Of a stretch of DNA of 64,000 nt, positions 1 to 7,620 are shown piece by piece (within the stretch, counting starts at the first letter, position 1; each line of letters opens with the position of its first letter). Origin of the DNA: Bacteroidales bacterium (GTDB lineage: Bacteria > Bacteroidota > Bacteroidia > Bacteroidales > WCHB1-69). The stretch lies in NCBI GenBank assembly GCA_016288655.1, contig JAEEKX010000003.1, positions 1 to 64,000 on the forward strand, in the 5' to 3' direction. The notes beneath the pieces are model-generated. The model ran no database searches. It saw nothing but the letters and a program-made list of their open reading frames with translations, and was not told the origin of the DNA. A program made the position numbers and the translations under genes.

Positions 1-218
1 CCTTCTCCATCTATCCGAACCCCGCTACCACCGTTCTGAATGTGAACGCTGAAGGTTACAACACCCTCGAGATCGTGAACCTCCTTGGTCAGACCGTTTA
101 CACCGCTAACGCTACCAGCAACATGCAGATCAACGTCAGCAACCTCAACAACGGCGTTTACTTCGTTCGCATGAACGGCGAAAACGGTACCGCTACCCAG
201 AAATTCATCAAGAAATAA
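1..218 (+). CDS. C-terminal end of a type IX secreted protein (partial)
   Basis: Only the last 71 codons are inside the window. They read FSIYPNPATTVLNV, then EIVNLLGQTVY, LNNGVYFVRM and a final KFIKK. This is the layout of a type A type IX secretion (Por) sorting domain: YPNP opening, G-Q-x-V strand, G-Y-F/V-V-R strand and basic end. The domain directs export across the outer membrane and is normally cut off, with the cargo then attached to the cell surface or released. The catalytic or binding part of the protein lies upstream of the window, so its function is unknown. A PorW-like component of the same secretion system is encoded at 22290-24968. A strong terminator follows directly. Confidence 0.9.
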   Translation, partial: FSIYPNPATTVLNVNAEGYNTLEIVNLLGQTVYTANATSNMQINVSNLNNGVYFVRMNGENGTATQKFIKK

Positions 219-238
219 GGTTTCTTGAACTTCCTACG

Positions 239-271
239 AAAAGGGAATTCCGACAGGAGTTCCCTTTTTTT
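239..271 (+). terminator. Intrinsic terminator of the sorting-domain gene
   Basis: A 9-bp stem (GGGAATTCC with GGAGTTCCC, one G-T wobble), a GACA loop and a run of eight T follow the stop codon by about 22 bases. Confidence 0.9.
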
Positions 272-304
272 GTTGGATCAGGCGAATATTTCACCATTTC
301 GTTG

Positions 305-312
305 TAATTTTG
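305..312 (+). promoter_or_regulatory. Bacteroidota -7 box upstream of the exonuclease gene
   Basis: TAATTTTG matches TAnnTTTG, 19 bases before the ATG at 332. No clear -33 TTTG is seen at the ideal distance. Confidence 0.6.
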
Positions 313-331
313 CCGCCGAAAAAAAAAGAGA

Positions 332-832
332 ATGCAGGATTTTGCCGCCATCGACTTCGAGACTGCCAACAAGGAATACACCAGTGTATGCTCCATCGGC
401 ATCGTCATTGTGCGCGGTGGCGAGATGGTGGACAGTTTCTACAGTTTAGTCAAGCCCACTCCCAACTACTACCCGTGGTTCTACACGCGGGTTCACGGCA
501 TCCGGTGGAAGGACACCGCCGACGCGCCGCTCTTCCCGGCGGTGTGGGCGCAGGCGGCCGAGAAGATCGGCGACCTGCCGTTGGTGGCGCACAACAAGGC
601 CTTCGATGAGAACGTGCTGAAGACGACCTTCAAACACTACAAGATGCCCTACCCGAACTATCCGTTCTATTGCACCTTGCAGGCGTCACTGAAACTCCTG
701 CCTTCGCCTGAAATGATTGAGAACCACCGTCTTCCCACAGTCGCCAAGTACTGCGGGTACGACCTGTCGCACCACCATAATGCGCTGGCGGATGCCGAGG
801 CATGCGCGGCCATCGCCATCAAGTTGTTGTAA
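332..832 (+). CDS. DEDDh 3'-5' exonuclease (DnaQ/RNase T superfamily)
   Basis: A 166-residue single-domain exonuclease. The ExoI motif DFET lies at residues 8-11, ExoII at HNKAFDEN and ExoIII at HHNALADAEA, so all four acidic residues and the general-base histidine are present. The protein is about the size of a bare exonuclease domain, without the polymerase-binding tail of DnaQ. Family members degrade DNA or RNA from the 3' end with two metal ions, in proofreading or nucleic-acid trimming; the exact substrate cannot be read from sequence. It has its own -7 box and is followed 16 bases later by a small secreted-protein gene that may share the transcript. Confidence 0.88.
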   Translation: MQDFAAIDFETANKEYTSVCSIGIVIVRGGEMVDSFYSLVKPTPNYYPWFYTRVHGIRWKDTADAPLFPAVWAQAAEKIGDLPLVAHNKAFDENVLKTTFKHYKMPYPNYPFYCTLQASLKLLPSPEMIENHRLPTVAKYCGYDLSHHHNALADAEACAAIAIKLL

Positions 833-848
833 CCGAAAAATTCCGAAC

Positions 849-1328
849 ATGATCCATAACATTCTGAAATCCTTTGTAATAGCGATTCTCGTTTTCTTCT
901 CGGTATCTGCGGCCGTTGCCCAGGAGGACGGCAATGGTGGCGGCGCGGTGCGCATCAGTTTCGGCAACGGGGATGTCGTCGAGCCAATCACACTCTCCGG
1001 CGATGACCCGGCGGTGCCGTCCAAGCCCAAACCCGTGTTCCACACCAACAGCATGGTGTTGAACCAGATCCTGGCAGATTGTGACGAGTTTGAACATGTC
1101 CGGCAGACGCTGGCACAACTTCAGTCGTCCGGCCAAATTTCCCTGCCTGAAGATGCCGACTGTCCCGACTGTTTTCTCATTGTTCATAACTTTTCAACGG
1201 GAATGGTGGTCGCGGTTTTGGATAAAGGGAAGGGAAAACGGATGAATCTCCTTAATAATCAATTTGAAACGGATGCGATGTATGAGGGGGATGAATTCAA
1301 AAAGTTGCGTTTTTCTTTAGTGGAATAA
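849..1328 (+). CDS. Small secreted protein of unknown function
   Basis: 159 residues starting at MIHNILKSF, chosen because a clean signal peptide follows (hydrophobic IAILVFFSVSAAVAQ, probable cleavage after AVA). The open frame extends further upstream but runs over the exonuclease gene and looks random there. The mature part has two halves: a glycine/acid-rich stretch, then a compact region with three cysteines (CDEFEHVRQTL, then CPDCFLIVHN) that could form disulfides in the periplasm. No family recognised. It lies between an exonuclease and comM on the same strand. Confidence 0.7.
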   Translation: MIHNILKSFVIAILVFFSVSAAVAQEDGNGGGAVRISFGNGDVVEPITLSGDDPAVPSKPKPVFHTNSMVLNQILADCDEFEHVRQTLAQLQSSGQISLPEDADCPDCFLIVHNFSTGMVVAVLDKGKGKRMNLLNNQFETDAMYEGDEFKKLRFSLVE

Positions 1329-1366
1329 AGTTATCAACAGACTGAGGAATCGCTTTCTTGGAGCAG

Positions 1367-1374
1367 TATCTTTG
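1367..1374 (+). promoter_or_regulatory. Bacteroidota -7 box upstream of comM
   Basis: TATCTTTG matches TAnnTTTG, 41 bases before the ATG at 1416. Confidence 0.6.
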
Positions 1375-1415
1375 CGGTGTAAATGAACGGAAAGATACAC
1401 TAAAGAGACTGCGAT

Positions 1416-2957
1416 ATGCTCATAAGAACTCATAGTTGTGCCCTGATGGGGGTGGCCGCGATACCCATCACGGTGGAAGTCAGCGTGGAAATCGGCGTGG
1501 GATATTTTTTAGTCGGTCTGCCCGACAGTGCGATCAAGGAGAGCCAGCACCGCATTGGGGCGGCGTTGAAGGCCGTGGGGCGGAAGATGCCGGGGAAGAA
1601 GATCATCATCAACATGGCGCCGGCGGACATCCGCAAGGAGGGGGCGGCATTCGACCTGACGCTGGCGGTGGCGATCCTGATGGCGTCGGAGCAGATGCGC
1701 GGGGCGGCGGAGGTGGAGGACTACTATATCATGGGCGAGTTGTCGCTCGACGGGTCGTTGCAGCCGGTGCGCGGGGTGCTGCCGATGGCCATCGAGGCGC
1801 GTCGGCGCCAGAAGAGGGGACTGATTCTGCCGATCCAAAACGCCCGCGAGGCCGCGGTGGTGGAGGGCATCGACGTGCTCGGGGTCGAGAGCATCCAGCA
1901 GGTCATCGACTTTTTCGACGCGGGCGTGCCCATCCCCAAAACGGAACTCGACATCCGCGCCGAGTTCCAAAATAGTCTGAACAACTACGAGTTCGACTTC
2001 GCGGATGTGAAGGGACAGGAGAACATCAAGCGGGCCTTGGAGATCGCCGCCGCGGGCGGGCACAACGCCATCCTCATCGGTCCGCCCGGCTCCGGCAAGT
2101 CCATGTTGGCCAAGCGGCTGCCTTCCATCTTGCCGCCATTGACACTTGACGAGGCTCTGGAGACCACCAAGATTCATTCGGTGGCCGGCAAAATGAGCCG
2201 GTATTCATCGTTGATCTGCGTCAGGCCCTTCCGTGCGCCGCATCACACCATCAGTGATGTGGCGCTGGTGGGTGGCGGCCAGCATCCGCAGCCAGGCGAG
2301 ATCTCGCTCGCCCACAACGGGGTGCTCTTTCTCGACGAATTGACCGAGATGAACCGGGCCACGCTGGAGGTGCTCCGGCAGCCGCTCGAAGACCGACGCA
2401 TCACCATCTCGCGCTCCAAGTACTCGGTCGATTTTCCCGCCTCCTTCATGCTGATCGCGGCGATGAACCCTTGCCCGTGCGGCAACTACAACAATCCGAA
2501 GATCCCATGTACCTGCGCGCCCGGGGTGGTGCAGAAGTACCTCGGACGTATCTCCGGTCCTCTGCTCGACCGCATCGACCTGCACGTGGAGGTGAAGCCG
2601 TTGAGCAATGACGAGTTGTTGGCGAAGGCGCGGGGGGAGAGTAGCGCGGCCGTGCGCGAGCGGGTGGTGCGCGCCCGCGGCATCCAGGAAGAGCGCTACC
2701 GCGAATACCCCGACATCCACTGCAACGCGCAGGTGAATGCCAAGTTGTTCCACCAGTATTGCGCCATCGACGAGGGGTGCAAGGCATTGATGAAGGTGGC
2801 AATGGACCGGCTGGGACTGTCGGCACGGGCCTACGACCGCATCCTCAAGGTGGCGCGCACCATCGCCGACCTTGCGGGCGCCCCCGCCATCACCGCCGAA
2901 CACCTCAGCGAGGCCATCAACTTCCGGAGTCTGGATCGGGACAGTTGGGGAAGATGA
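1416..2957 (+). CDS. comM: YifB/ComM family AAA+ ATPase (Mg-chelatase-like)
   Basis: 513 residues, the usual family length. An N-terminal Lon-protease-like (ChlI) domain occupies about 1-175. The AAA+ module follows, with Walker A GPPGSGKS near residue 222, Walker B LFLDEL near 304 and a cysteine cluster CPCGNYNNPKIPCTC near 351. The C-terminal Mg-chelatase helical domain ends the protein. ComM is a hexameric helicase that drives branch migration during natural transformation in Haemophilus and Vibrio; in Bacteroidota the role is assumed to be in homologous recombination. It is convergent with the DUF1294 gene, with no evident terminator between them. Confidence 0.92.
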   Translation: MLIRTHSCALMGVAAIPITVEVSVEIGVGYFLVGLPDSAIKESQHRIGAALKAVGRKMPGKKIIINMAPADIRKEGAAFDLTLAVAILMASEQMRGAAEVEDYYIMGELSLDGSLQPVRGVLPMAIEARRRQKRGLILPIQNAREAAVVEGIDVLGVESIQQVIDFFDAGVPIPKTELDIRAEFQNSLNNYEFDFADVKGQENIKRALEIAAAGGHNAILIGPPGSGKSMLAKRLPSILPPLTLDEALETTKIHSVAGKMSRYSSLICVRPFRAPHHTISDVALVGGGQHPQPGEISLAHNGVLFLDELTEMNRATLEVLRQPLEDRRITISRSKYSVDFPASFMLIAAMNPCPCGNYNNPKIPCTCAPGVVQKYLGRISGPLLDRIDLHVEVKPLSNDELLAKARGESSAAVRERVVRARGIQEERYREYPDIHCNAQVNAKLFHQYCAIDEGCKALMKVAMDRLGLSARAYDRILKVARTIADLAGAPAITAEHLSEAINFRSLDRDSWGR

Positions 2958-3063
2958 GAATGGATGCAATACGCTACCCGTAGCTTGGTGTCACTATCCC
3001 TAATCCAATCAATAACAGAATGATTACCAACGATATAGAATAATCCTTATGGCAAAGGACGGA

Positions 3064-3363
3064 TTACAAAAATGCGGTTTTTTCATGAATCAACCACACG
3101 GTATACACAAGCACCACGCCCCAGAGCACGAGCAACAAGGGTATGAGAATCATGAACTTCCGGTGCTGTGTCTTGTGATGGAATGCCTTCATGCCGACAA
3201 CCGCGCCGAGGGGGCCGCCCACGACGGCCAGCAGCAACAATGCCGATTCGGGGATGCGCCAGCGTTTGAGACGCGCCCTCCGCTTGTCGATGCCGTATGC
3301 GGCAAACGCCATCACGTTGACGGCGATGAGATAGATCGCAACTACTCGAATCGCCAGACTCAT
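3064..3363 (-). CDS. DUF1294 small membrane protein
   Basis: 99 residues from MSLAIRVVAIYL; the ATG lies two bases beyond the TAG of the upstream ABC permease, which suggests translational coupling. Three hydrophobic segments (about 4-22, 39-55, 72-92) surround the family signature AYGIDKRRAR and RIPESALLLLAVVGGPLGAVVGMKAFHHKTQHRKF. DUF1294 proteins are small inner-membrane proteins of unknown function. A longer frame exists upstream but overlaps the permease gene and is unlikely to be used. Confidence 0.85.
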   Translation of the reverse strand: MSLAIRVVAIYLIAVNVMAFAAYGIDKRRARLKRWRIPESALLLLAVVGGPLGAVVGMKAFHHKTQHRKFMILIPLLLVLWGVVLVYTVWLIHEKTAFL

Positions 3364-3365
3364 CT

Positions 3366-4559
3366 CTACCTGGAGAACATGATCTTCTCGCTGTTGAACA
3401 TTCTTGTCAGCCCCCATACGGCCGCTGCGGTGTAAACCACATTGGCGCAGAGGCATACGATGGTCATGCTCCATTGCGCCTCGTGCATGAACACGCCCAC
3501 CATCACCTCGGTGGAGTTGTAGAAGGGAATCAGGTAGGCAGCGAAGTTGGTGCTGGCGTTGCCTTGGAACATGGGAATGAGCCCGCAGACCATCACCACC
3601 AGCATTCCCGGCACCATCATCGTGCCCGCGTTCTTGACATCCTTAGCCAAGGCCGACAGCATGCTCACGACGGACGACATGATCAGCACGGTGGAGAGGA
3701 TGACCAGTAATAGGATGACGTAATCGCTGGGGGTATAGTGGAATGTCGCGCCGGCATTGTCCAGGTTGATCATCTTGGGCAGAGAGAGCACGATGCCGAT
3801 GAAACTGGAGAGGCCGCTCAATATGCCGATGCATGAGAGCGACACGATCTTGCCCAATGCCAGGTCATTGCGCTTCATGGGCGTTACCAGCAGGGTAGCG
3901 ATGGTGCCGCGTTCCTTTTCGCCGGCGATGGCGCTGGGCGCGATGGCCATCATGCCGGAAAAGAGCATGATCAGAATCATCATGGGCAGGATCTTGCTCC
4001 AGATCATGGCTCCGATGGATTCTTCGCTGGCCATGTCGAACTGCGCCTCCGCCGTGTCTGCGCGGTTGACGTCAAAGCGGTTACTCATCATGCTCTCGTA
4101 TCCGGAAAGCATGTTTTCCAACACTGTATAGATCCTTTGCGAGGCGTTGTTGGTTGAGTTATAGTAGATCTTGATGTTGGGGGCGAGTTCGCCGCTTTGC
4201 GGGTCGTAGTTGGCCACCTGCTGGTCGAAATCGTTGGGGAAACGCACTAGTAGGGTGTTCAAGTCATTGTCTTCCAACTGTTTGATGTCTGCATCGGTGA
4301 AAGCGGCAGGCAATACGGTTACCCCTGCGCTATCCAAACTTTGCAGTATCGGCTCCAGACTCTTGGGCATGTGTTCCACCCGCAGGGTCACGGGATCTCC
4401 CGCGCCTTCTGAGACCATTTTCCCTATGCCGTTGCCCATCATCGAGTAGATGAGGTAGATGAGGAGACCGGGCATGATGACGGTGGTGAACAGGAGTTGG
4501 CGGTCGCCGAAGAAGCGGGCAAACTCTTTTTTGATGATGGTCAGGGTGTTCGATTTCAT
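3366..4559 (-). CDS. ABC-2 type transporter permease (NatB-like)
   Basis: 397 residues. One membrane segment near the N-terminus (about 22-42) is followed by a large extracytoplasmic domain (about 50-180) and then five further segments. The linker SAIAGEKERGTIATLLVTPMKRNDLALGK is the hallmark of ABC-2/NatB permeases. It overlaps its ATPase gene by 4 bases (ATGA), so the two form one exporter. NatAB-type pumps export sodium or small toxic compounds; the substrate here is not known. Confidence 0.9.
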   Translation of the reverse strand: MKSNTLTIIKKEFARFFGDRQLLFTTVIMPGLLIYLIYSMMGNGIGKMVSEGAGDPVTLRVEHMPKSLEPILQSLDSAGVTVLPAAFTDADIKQLEDNDLNTLLVRFPNDFDQQVANYDPQSGELAPNIKIYYNSTNNASQRIYTVLENMLSGYESMMSNRFDVNRADTAEAQFDMASEESIGAMIWSKILPMMILIMLFSGMMAIAPSAIAGEKERGTIATLLVTPMKRNDLALGKIVSLSCIGILSGLSSFIGIVLSLPKMINLDNAGATFHYTPSDYVILLLVILSTVLIMSSVVSMLSALAKDVKNAGTMMVPGMLVVMVCGLIPMFQGNASTNFAAYLIPFYNSTEVMVGVFMHEAQWSMTIVCLCANVVYTAAAVWGLTRMFNSEKIMFSR

Positions 4560-5332
4560 TCCTCACCTCCTTTCTGTTCCTTGTAGATTTCAAAAAAACG
4601 GTCCTCCAGGTTCATGTCGCCGCACACCTCGTTCAGCGTTCCGTAACTGATCATGCGTCCGTCGATGATGATACCCACGCGGTCGCAGAGGCGTTCCACG
4701 AGACTGAAGATGTGGGTGCTGAGGATGATGGTCTTGCCCTCGCTGCGGAGTTCCTGTAGGTAGTCGGTCACCGTTCTGGCGGTCAACACATCGAGTCCGT
4801 TGGTGGGTTCGTCGAAGATGATGATGTTGGGCTGATGCACCAGCGAGACGATCAGGGAGAGTTTCTGCTTCATGCCGGTGGATAGGTTGGCCACCTTCAC
4901 CTCGGCGAACTTGTCGATGCCGAATCGGCTGAACATCTGCTGTTTTCGCTCCTGCATCACCCGCTCGTCCACGCCATGCAGTTTGCTGAAGAAGTCGAAA
5001 ATGTAGTTGGGGGTGAAAAAGTCCTCAAGTTTCAGTTCGCTCGTCAGGAACGCTATCTTGGAGCGTACGTCGGTGGGGTGGTTGACCACGCTGCTGCCGT
5101 CGATGATGGCATCGCCGCTGTCGGGCCGGATGAGGGTGCTCAACATGCGGAGTGTAGTGGTCTTGCCTGCCCCGTTGGGCCCCAGTAGTCCGAAAATCTC
5201 GCCTTGATAGGCGTTGAACGACAGGTGGTCAACGGCCGTTTTGTAACGTTGCGTTGTCCGCTCTATCTTCTGTTGTTTGGGGGAGAGTTTAAAGGTCTTG
5301 CACAGCTCTTCCACGCGCAGAATCTCTTTCAT
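4556..5332 (-). CDS. ABC transporter ATP-binding protein (NatA-like)
   Basis: 258 residues from MKEILRV; the frame runs ten codons further upstream through MYFCKSKKYK, but MKEILRV aligns better with the family start. Walker A GPNGAGKTT is at residues 51-59, the signature LSTGMKQKL and Walker B IIIFDEPTNGLD follow, then the switch histidine STHIF. It energises the permease encoded directly downstream, with overlapping stop and start codons. Confidence 0.92.
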   Translation of the reverse strand: MKEILRVEELCKTFKLSPKQQKIERTTQRYKTAVDHLSFNAYQGEIFGLLGPNGAGKTTTLRMLSTLIRPDSGDAIIDGSSVVNHPTDVRSKIAFLTSELKLEDFFTPNYIFDFFSKLHGVDERVMQERKQQMFSRFGIDKFAEVKVANLSTGMKQKLSLIVSLVHQPNIIIFDEPTNGLDVLTARTVTDYLQELRSEGKTIILSTHIFSLVERLCDRVGIIIDGRMISYGTLNEVCGDMNLEDRFFEIYKEQKGGEE

Positions 5333-5428
5333 TTTGTATTTTTTTGATTTGCAAAAATACATGAAATTCTTTGAACAGAGAATCTCCTTTTGTGGACTTA
5401 TTGAGCAGAGATGCGGTTGTCCTCGACG

Positions 5429-5980
5429 CTATTTCAACAGCGCCTGCACTCCCAACCCGATGAGCACCAACCCCGCCAACACCGCCGCCCAACGGTCGGG
5501 GATGGGGATGGCCTGCTTGCCGAGGAATACCCCGAAGATGGAAGCGGCGAAGGTGACGACGGATATCACCAGCATGGTCGGGAGAATCTGCGCCATCGAG
5601 GTCTCCAGACCGAGCCCCACGCCCACGGCGAAGGCGTCGATGCTGGTGGCCACCGCCAACAGGCAGATGATGCCGAAACGGCTGACATCGAAGGTGGAGG
5701 CATCCTCGCCGCCGCGGATGCCGTCGATGATGTTCTTCAATCCTACGGCCAACAGCAACCCGAAGGCGATCCAGTCGGCGAAACGCTCCACCAAGGCACG
5801 GAACGCCTCGCCACCCCAGGCCCCGACCAACGGAAATCCGCCTTGGAAAACCGCGAACGTAGCCGCTAACAGTAGCCCACGCCGGTAGCTCATCTTCGAT
5901 TTCAACCCGCAGGTGGTCGAAATGACCAGACTGTCAACGCTGAGTGCCAACGCCAAGATCAGTGAAGGGCCCAAACTCAT
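5429..5980 (-). CDS. mntP: MntP-family manganese efflux pump
   Basis: 183 residues with six predicted membrane helices in two homologous halves. Each half carries the acidic family motif: SVDSLVISTTCGL near residue 15 and ATSIDAFAVGVGLG near 115. MntP exports Mn2+ across the inner membrane. The gene starts two bases after the terC stop codon, so both should be read from one transcript that begins with the manganese riboswitch at 7105-7198. Family assignment is firm; metal specificity is inferred from family and from the riboswitch. Confidence 0.88.
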   Translation of the reverse strand: MSLGPSLILALALSVDSLVISTTCGLKSKMSYRRGLLLAATFAVFQGGFPLVGAWGGEAFRALVERFADWIAFGLLLAVGLKNIIDGIRGGEDASTFDVSRFGIICLLAVATSIDAFAVGVGLGLETSMAQILPTMLVISVVTFAASIFGVFLGKQAIPIPDRWAAVLAGLVLIGLGVQALLK

Positions 5981-5982
5981 CG

Positions 5983-7032
5983 CTATGCGTTATCTGCTCT
6001 CTTTTTCTGGGGAATCACCAGCGACAGCACGATTGAAAGCGTCAAAAACCCGAGGATGATGATCAGCGAGGCGATGGCGGAAATTTCCCTGTGGAAAAAT
6101 TCATGTCCGATCATTTTCACACCAATGAAGCACAACAGCAGCCCGATGCCATATTTGAGCAGCCAGAACGAATCGGCCATGTTGCTGAACAGGAAGAACA
6201 TCGATCGTAATCCCATGATGGCGAAGATGTTGGAGAAGAAAACGATGAAGGCGTCGGTGGTGACGGAGAAGACAGCCGGGATGGAATCGACGGCGAAGAT
6301 GACATCGGAGAACTCGATGACCAGCAGCACTAAGAAAAGGGGCGTCATGAAATGCTTTCCGTCGATTTTGGTGAAGAAATCGTGGCCGTTGACATTCGGC
6401 GTGGTGCGGAAGTGCTTGGAGGCGAACCGCACGATGGGGTGGTTCGCCGTGTCCACATTTTGGTTCCCCTTGTCGAGGAACATCTTGATGCCGCTGTAGA
6501 TCAGGATGCCGCCGAAGATGGCTAAGATCCAGGAGAAGCGGGAGACCATCGCACCGAGGGCGAAGATGAAGGCGAAACGCATCAAGATGGCGGCGAGGAT
6601 GCCCCAGAACAATACGCGGTGGTAATACTGCCGGTCGATGCCGAAACTCGTGAATATCATGATCATCACGAAGATATTGTCAATGGAGAGCGTCTTCTCT
6701 AAGAAGTAACCCGCCAGGTACTGCATCGTGATCTCCTTGCGGTAGATGCTCAGACTGGCCGAGTAATCCATCCCCTCCTTGATTTTCCCTGCTAAATCGG
6801 TGCCTTTGACGTACGCCAGCAGATCGTCCATGTTGGAGATGCCATGTACCCACTCCGCGTGGAAAAGCAGCAGCAGCGAGAAAAGGAGCGACATGCCGAT
6901 CCAGATGCCCGTCCACAAACCGGCCTCCTTGTTGCCGATGACGTGGTCCTTCTTGTGGAAAACACCTAGGTCCAACGCCAGCATGACGATGATGAAGACC
7001 ATGAAAACAGCAAAGAATAGGAATCTTGACAT
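5983..7032 (-). CDS. terC: TerC family integral membrane protein, probable Mn2+ exporter
   Basis: 349 residues with about nine membrane helices. Family motifs are EKTLSIDNIFVMIMIF and VEFSDVIFAVDSIPAVFSVTTDAF, which carry the conserved membrane aspartates. A hydrophilic insert (about residues 60-100) precedes the core, as in the longer TerC/Alx proteins. E. coli Alx and Bacillus TerC homologues act in manganese export and are controlled by yybP-ykoY riboswitches, as appears to be the case here. mntP follows with a two-base gap. Confidence 0.9.
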   Translation of the reverse strand: MSRFLFFAVFMVFIIVMLALDLGVFHKKDHVIGNKEAGLWTGIWIGMSLLFSLLLLFHAEWVHGISNMDDLLAYVKGTDLAGKIKEGMDYSASLSIYRKEITMQYLAGYFLEKTLSIDNIFVMIMIFTSFGIDRQYYHRVLFWGILAAILMRFAFIFALGAMVSRFSWILAIFGGILIYSGIKMFLDKGNQNVDTANHPIVRFASKHFRTTPNVNGHDFFTKIDGKHFMTPLFLVLLVIEFSDVIFAVDSIPAVFSVTTDAFIVFFSNIFAIMGLRSMFFLFSNMADSFWLLKYGIGLLLCFIGVKMIGHEFFHREISAIASLIIILGFLTLSIVLSLVIPQKKRADNA

Positions 7033-7070
7033 TGCGTTTCTGTTTTAGTTTTGGTTGTTCGTTCGTTCAT

Positions 7071-7107
7071 AAAAAAAACGACCCATAGACAGCATTGGTT
7101 GTCTATG
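7071..7107 (-). terminator. Riboswitch-controlled terminator before terC
   Basis: On the minus strand CATAGACA pairs with TGTCTATG (8 bp, 8-base loop), followed by GGTCG and eight T. The 5' arm shares bases 7103-7107 with the closing stem of the aptamer, so the two structures exclude each other. Confidence 0.8.
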
Positions 7108-7198
7108 AGTCTTATTGCTTAGGAGCGGCACCAAGTTTTGCAACTGGGTTTGTTGATGCCGTTCACGACTTTCTTTCTGTCGCCAATTACTCCCTCAT
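7105..7198 (-). ncRNA. yybP-ykoY manganese riboswitch aptamer
   Basis: Read on the minus strand, the closing stem is ATGAG with CTCAT, extendable by T-A and T-G pairs. Inside it are GGGAGTA, a hairpin GCGAC/GTCGT, a 9-bp hairpin CGGCATCAA/TTGGTGCCG and then TAAGCAATAAGAC. This order (GGGGAGTA loop, AGTCGT, paired arm, AGCAAGAC-type loop) is that of the yybP-ykoY family, which senses Mn2+. The neighbours, a TerC-type and an MntP-type gene, are the classic targets. Metal binding would hold the closing stem and block the terminator, turning transcription on. The match was judged by eye, without a covariance model. Confidence 0.78.
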
Positions 7199-7208
7199 AA
7201 TTGCGCTG

Positions 7209-7216
7209 CAAAAGTA
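7209..7216 (-). promoter_or_regulatory. -7 box of the terC-mntP transcript
   Basis: TACTTTTG on the minus strand matches TAnnTTTG and lies 10 bases upstream of the aptamer. Confidence 0.75.
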
Positions 7217-7248
7217 CGATTTTTTTTGGAAATGACGGGGAATGCCAT

Positions 7249-7275
7249 AAAAAAAGGGTGAACATCAGCTCACCC
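7249..7275 (-). terminator. Terminator after the small lipoprotein gene
   Basis: GGGTGA pairs with TCACCC across an 8-base loop and is followed on the minus strand by seven T. It separates the lipoprotein gene from the riboswitch promoter. Confidence 0.85.
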
Positions 7276-7299
7276 TCTTTTTCGGATTGTCGTTGCAAA

Positions 7300-7515
7300 T
7301 TATTTGCACTCCATACCGGTCTTGCCATTGCCGAGATCAACAACTGCGGTGGTGGCATAGTCGGAGCACTTTTTGTCAGAGTCCTTGTCGATGGTGTACT
7401 CGTTGGTGGCGGTGACGTCACCGTTGACATAGGTCTTGCAGACGCATTTTTTGTCACAGGAAGTGATGCCGAAAACGAAAGCGGCAGCAGCGACAACTAA
7501 AAATAATTTCTTCAT
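7300..7515 (-). CDS. Small cysteine-rich lipoprotein, unknown function
   Basis: 71 residues from MKKLFLVVAAAAF; an ATG two codons upstream (7521) is equally possible. A lipoprotein signal ends in GITSC with lipidated Cys20. The mature part has further cysteines (CDKKCVCK, KKCSDY, a final MECK) that could form disulfides or bind metal. It is a single-gene unit with its own -7 box and terminator. No family recognised. Its position next to a manganese-export operon is suggestive but proves nothing. Confidence 0.75.
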   Translation of the reverse strand: MKKLFLVVAAAAFVFGITSCDKKCVCKTYVNGDVTATNEYTIDKDSDKKCSDYATTAVVDLGNGKTGMECK

Positions 7516-7559
7516 AACCATTTGATTTTTAGAGGTTAATATTGATGTGATTTTGGCTG

Positions 7560-7567
7560 CAAAAATA
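7560..7567 (-). promoter_or_regulatory. -7 box of the small lipoprotein gene
   Basis: TATTTTTG on the minus strand, 38 to 44 bases upstream of the alternative start codons. Confidence 0.7.
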
Positions 7568-7620
7568 CAATTTTTTAATATACTTTCTTGTTAATAAACG
7601 TTAAAACTCAAAGGGAGATG

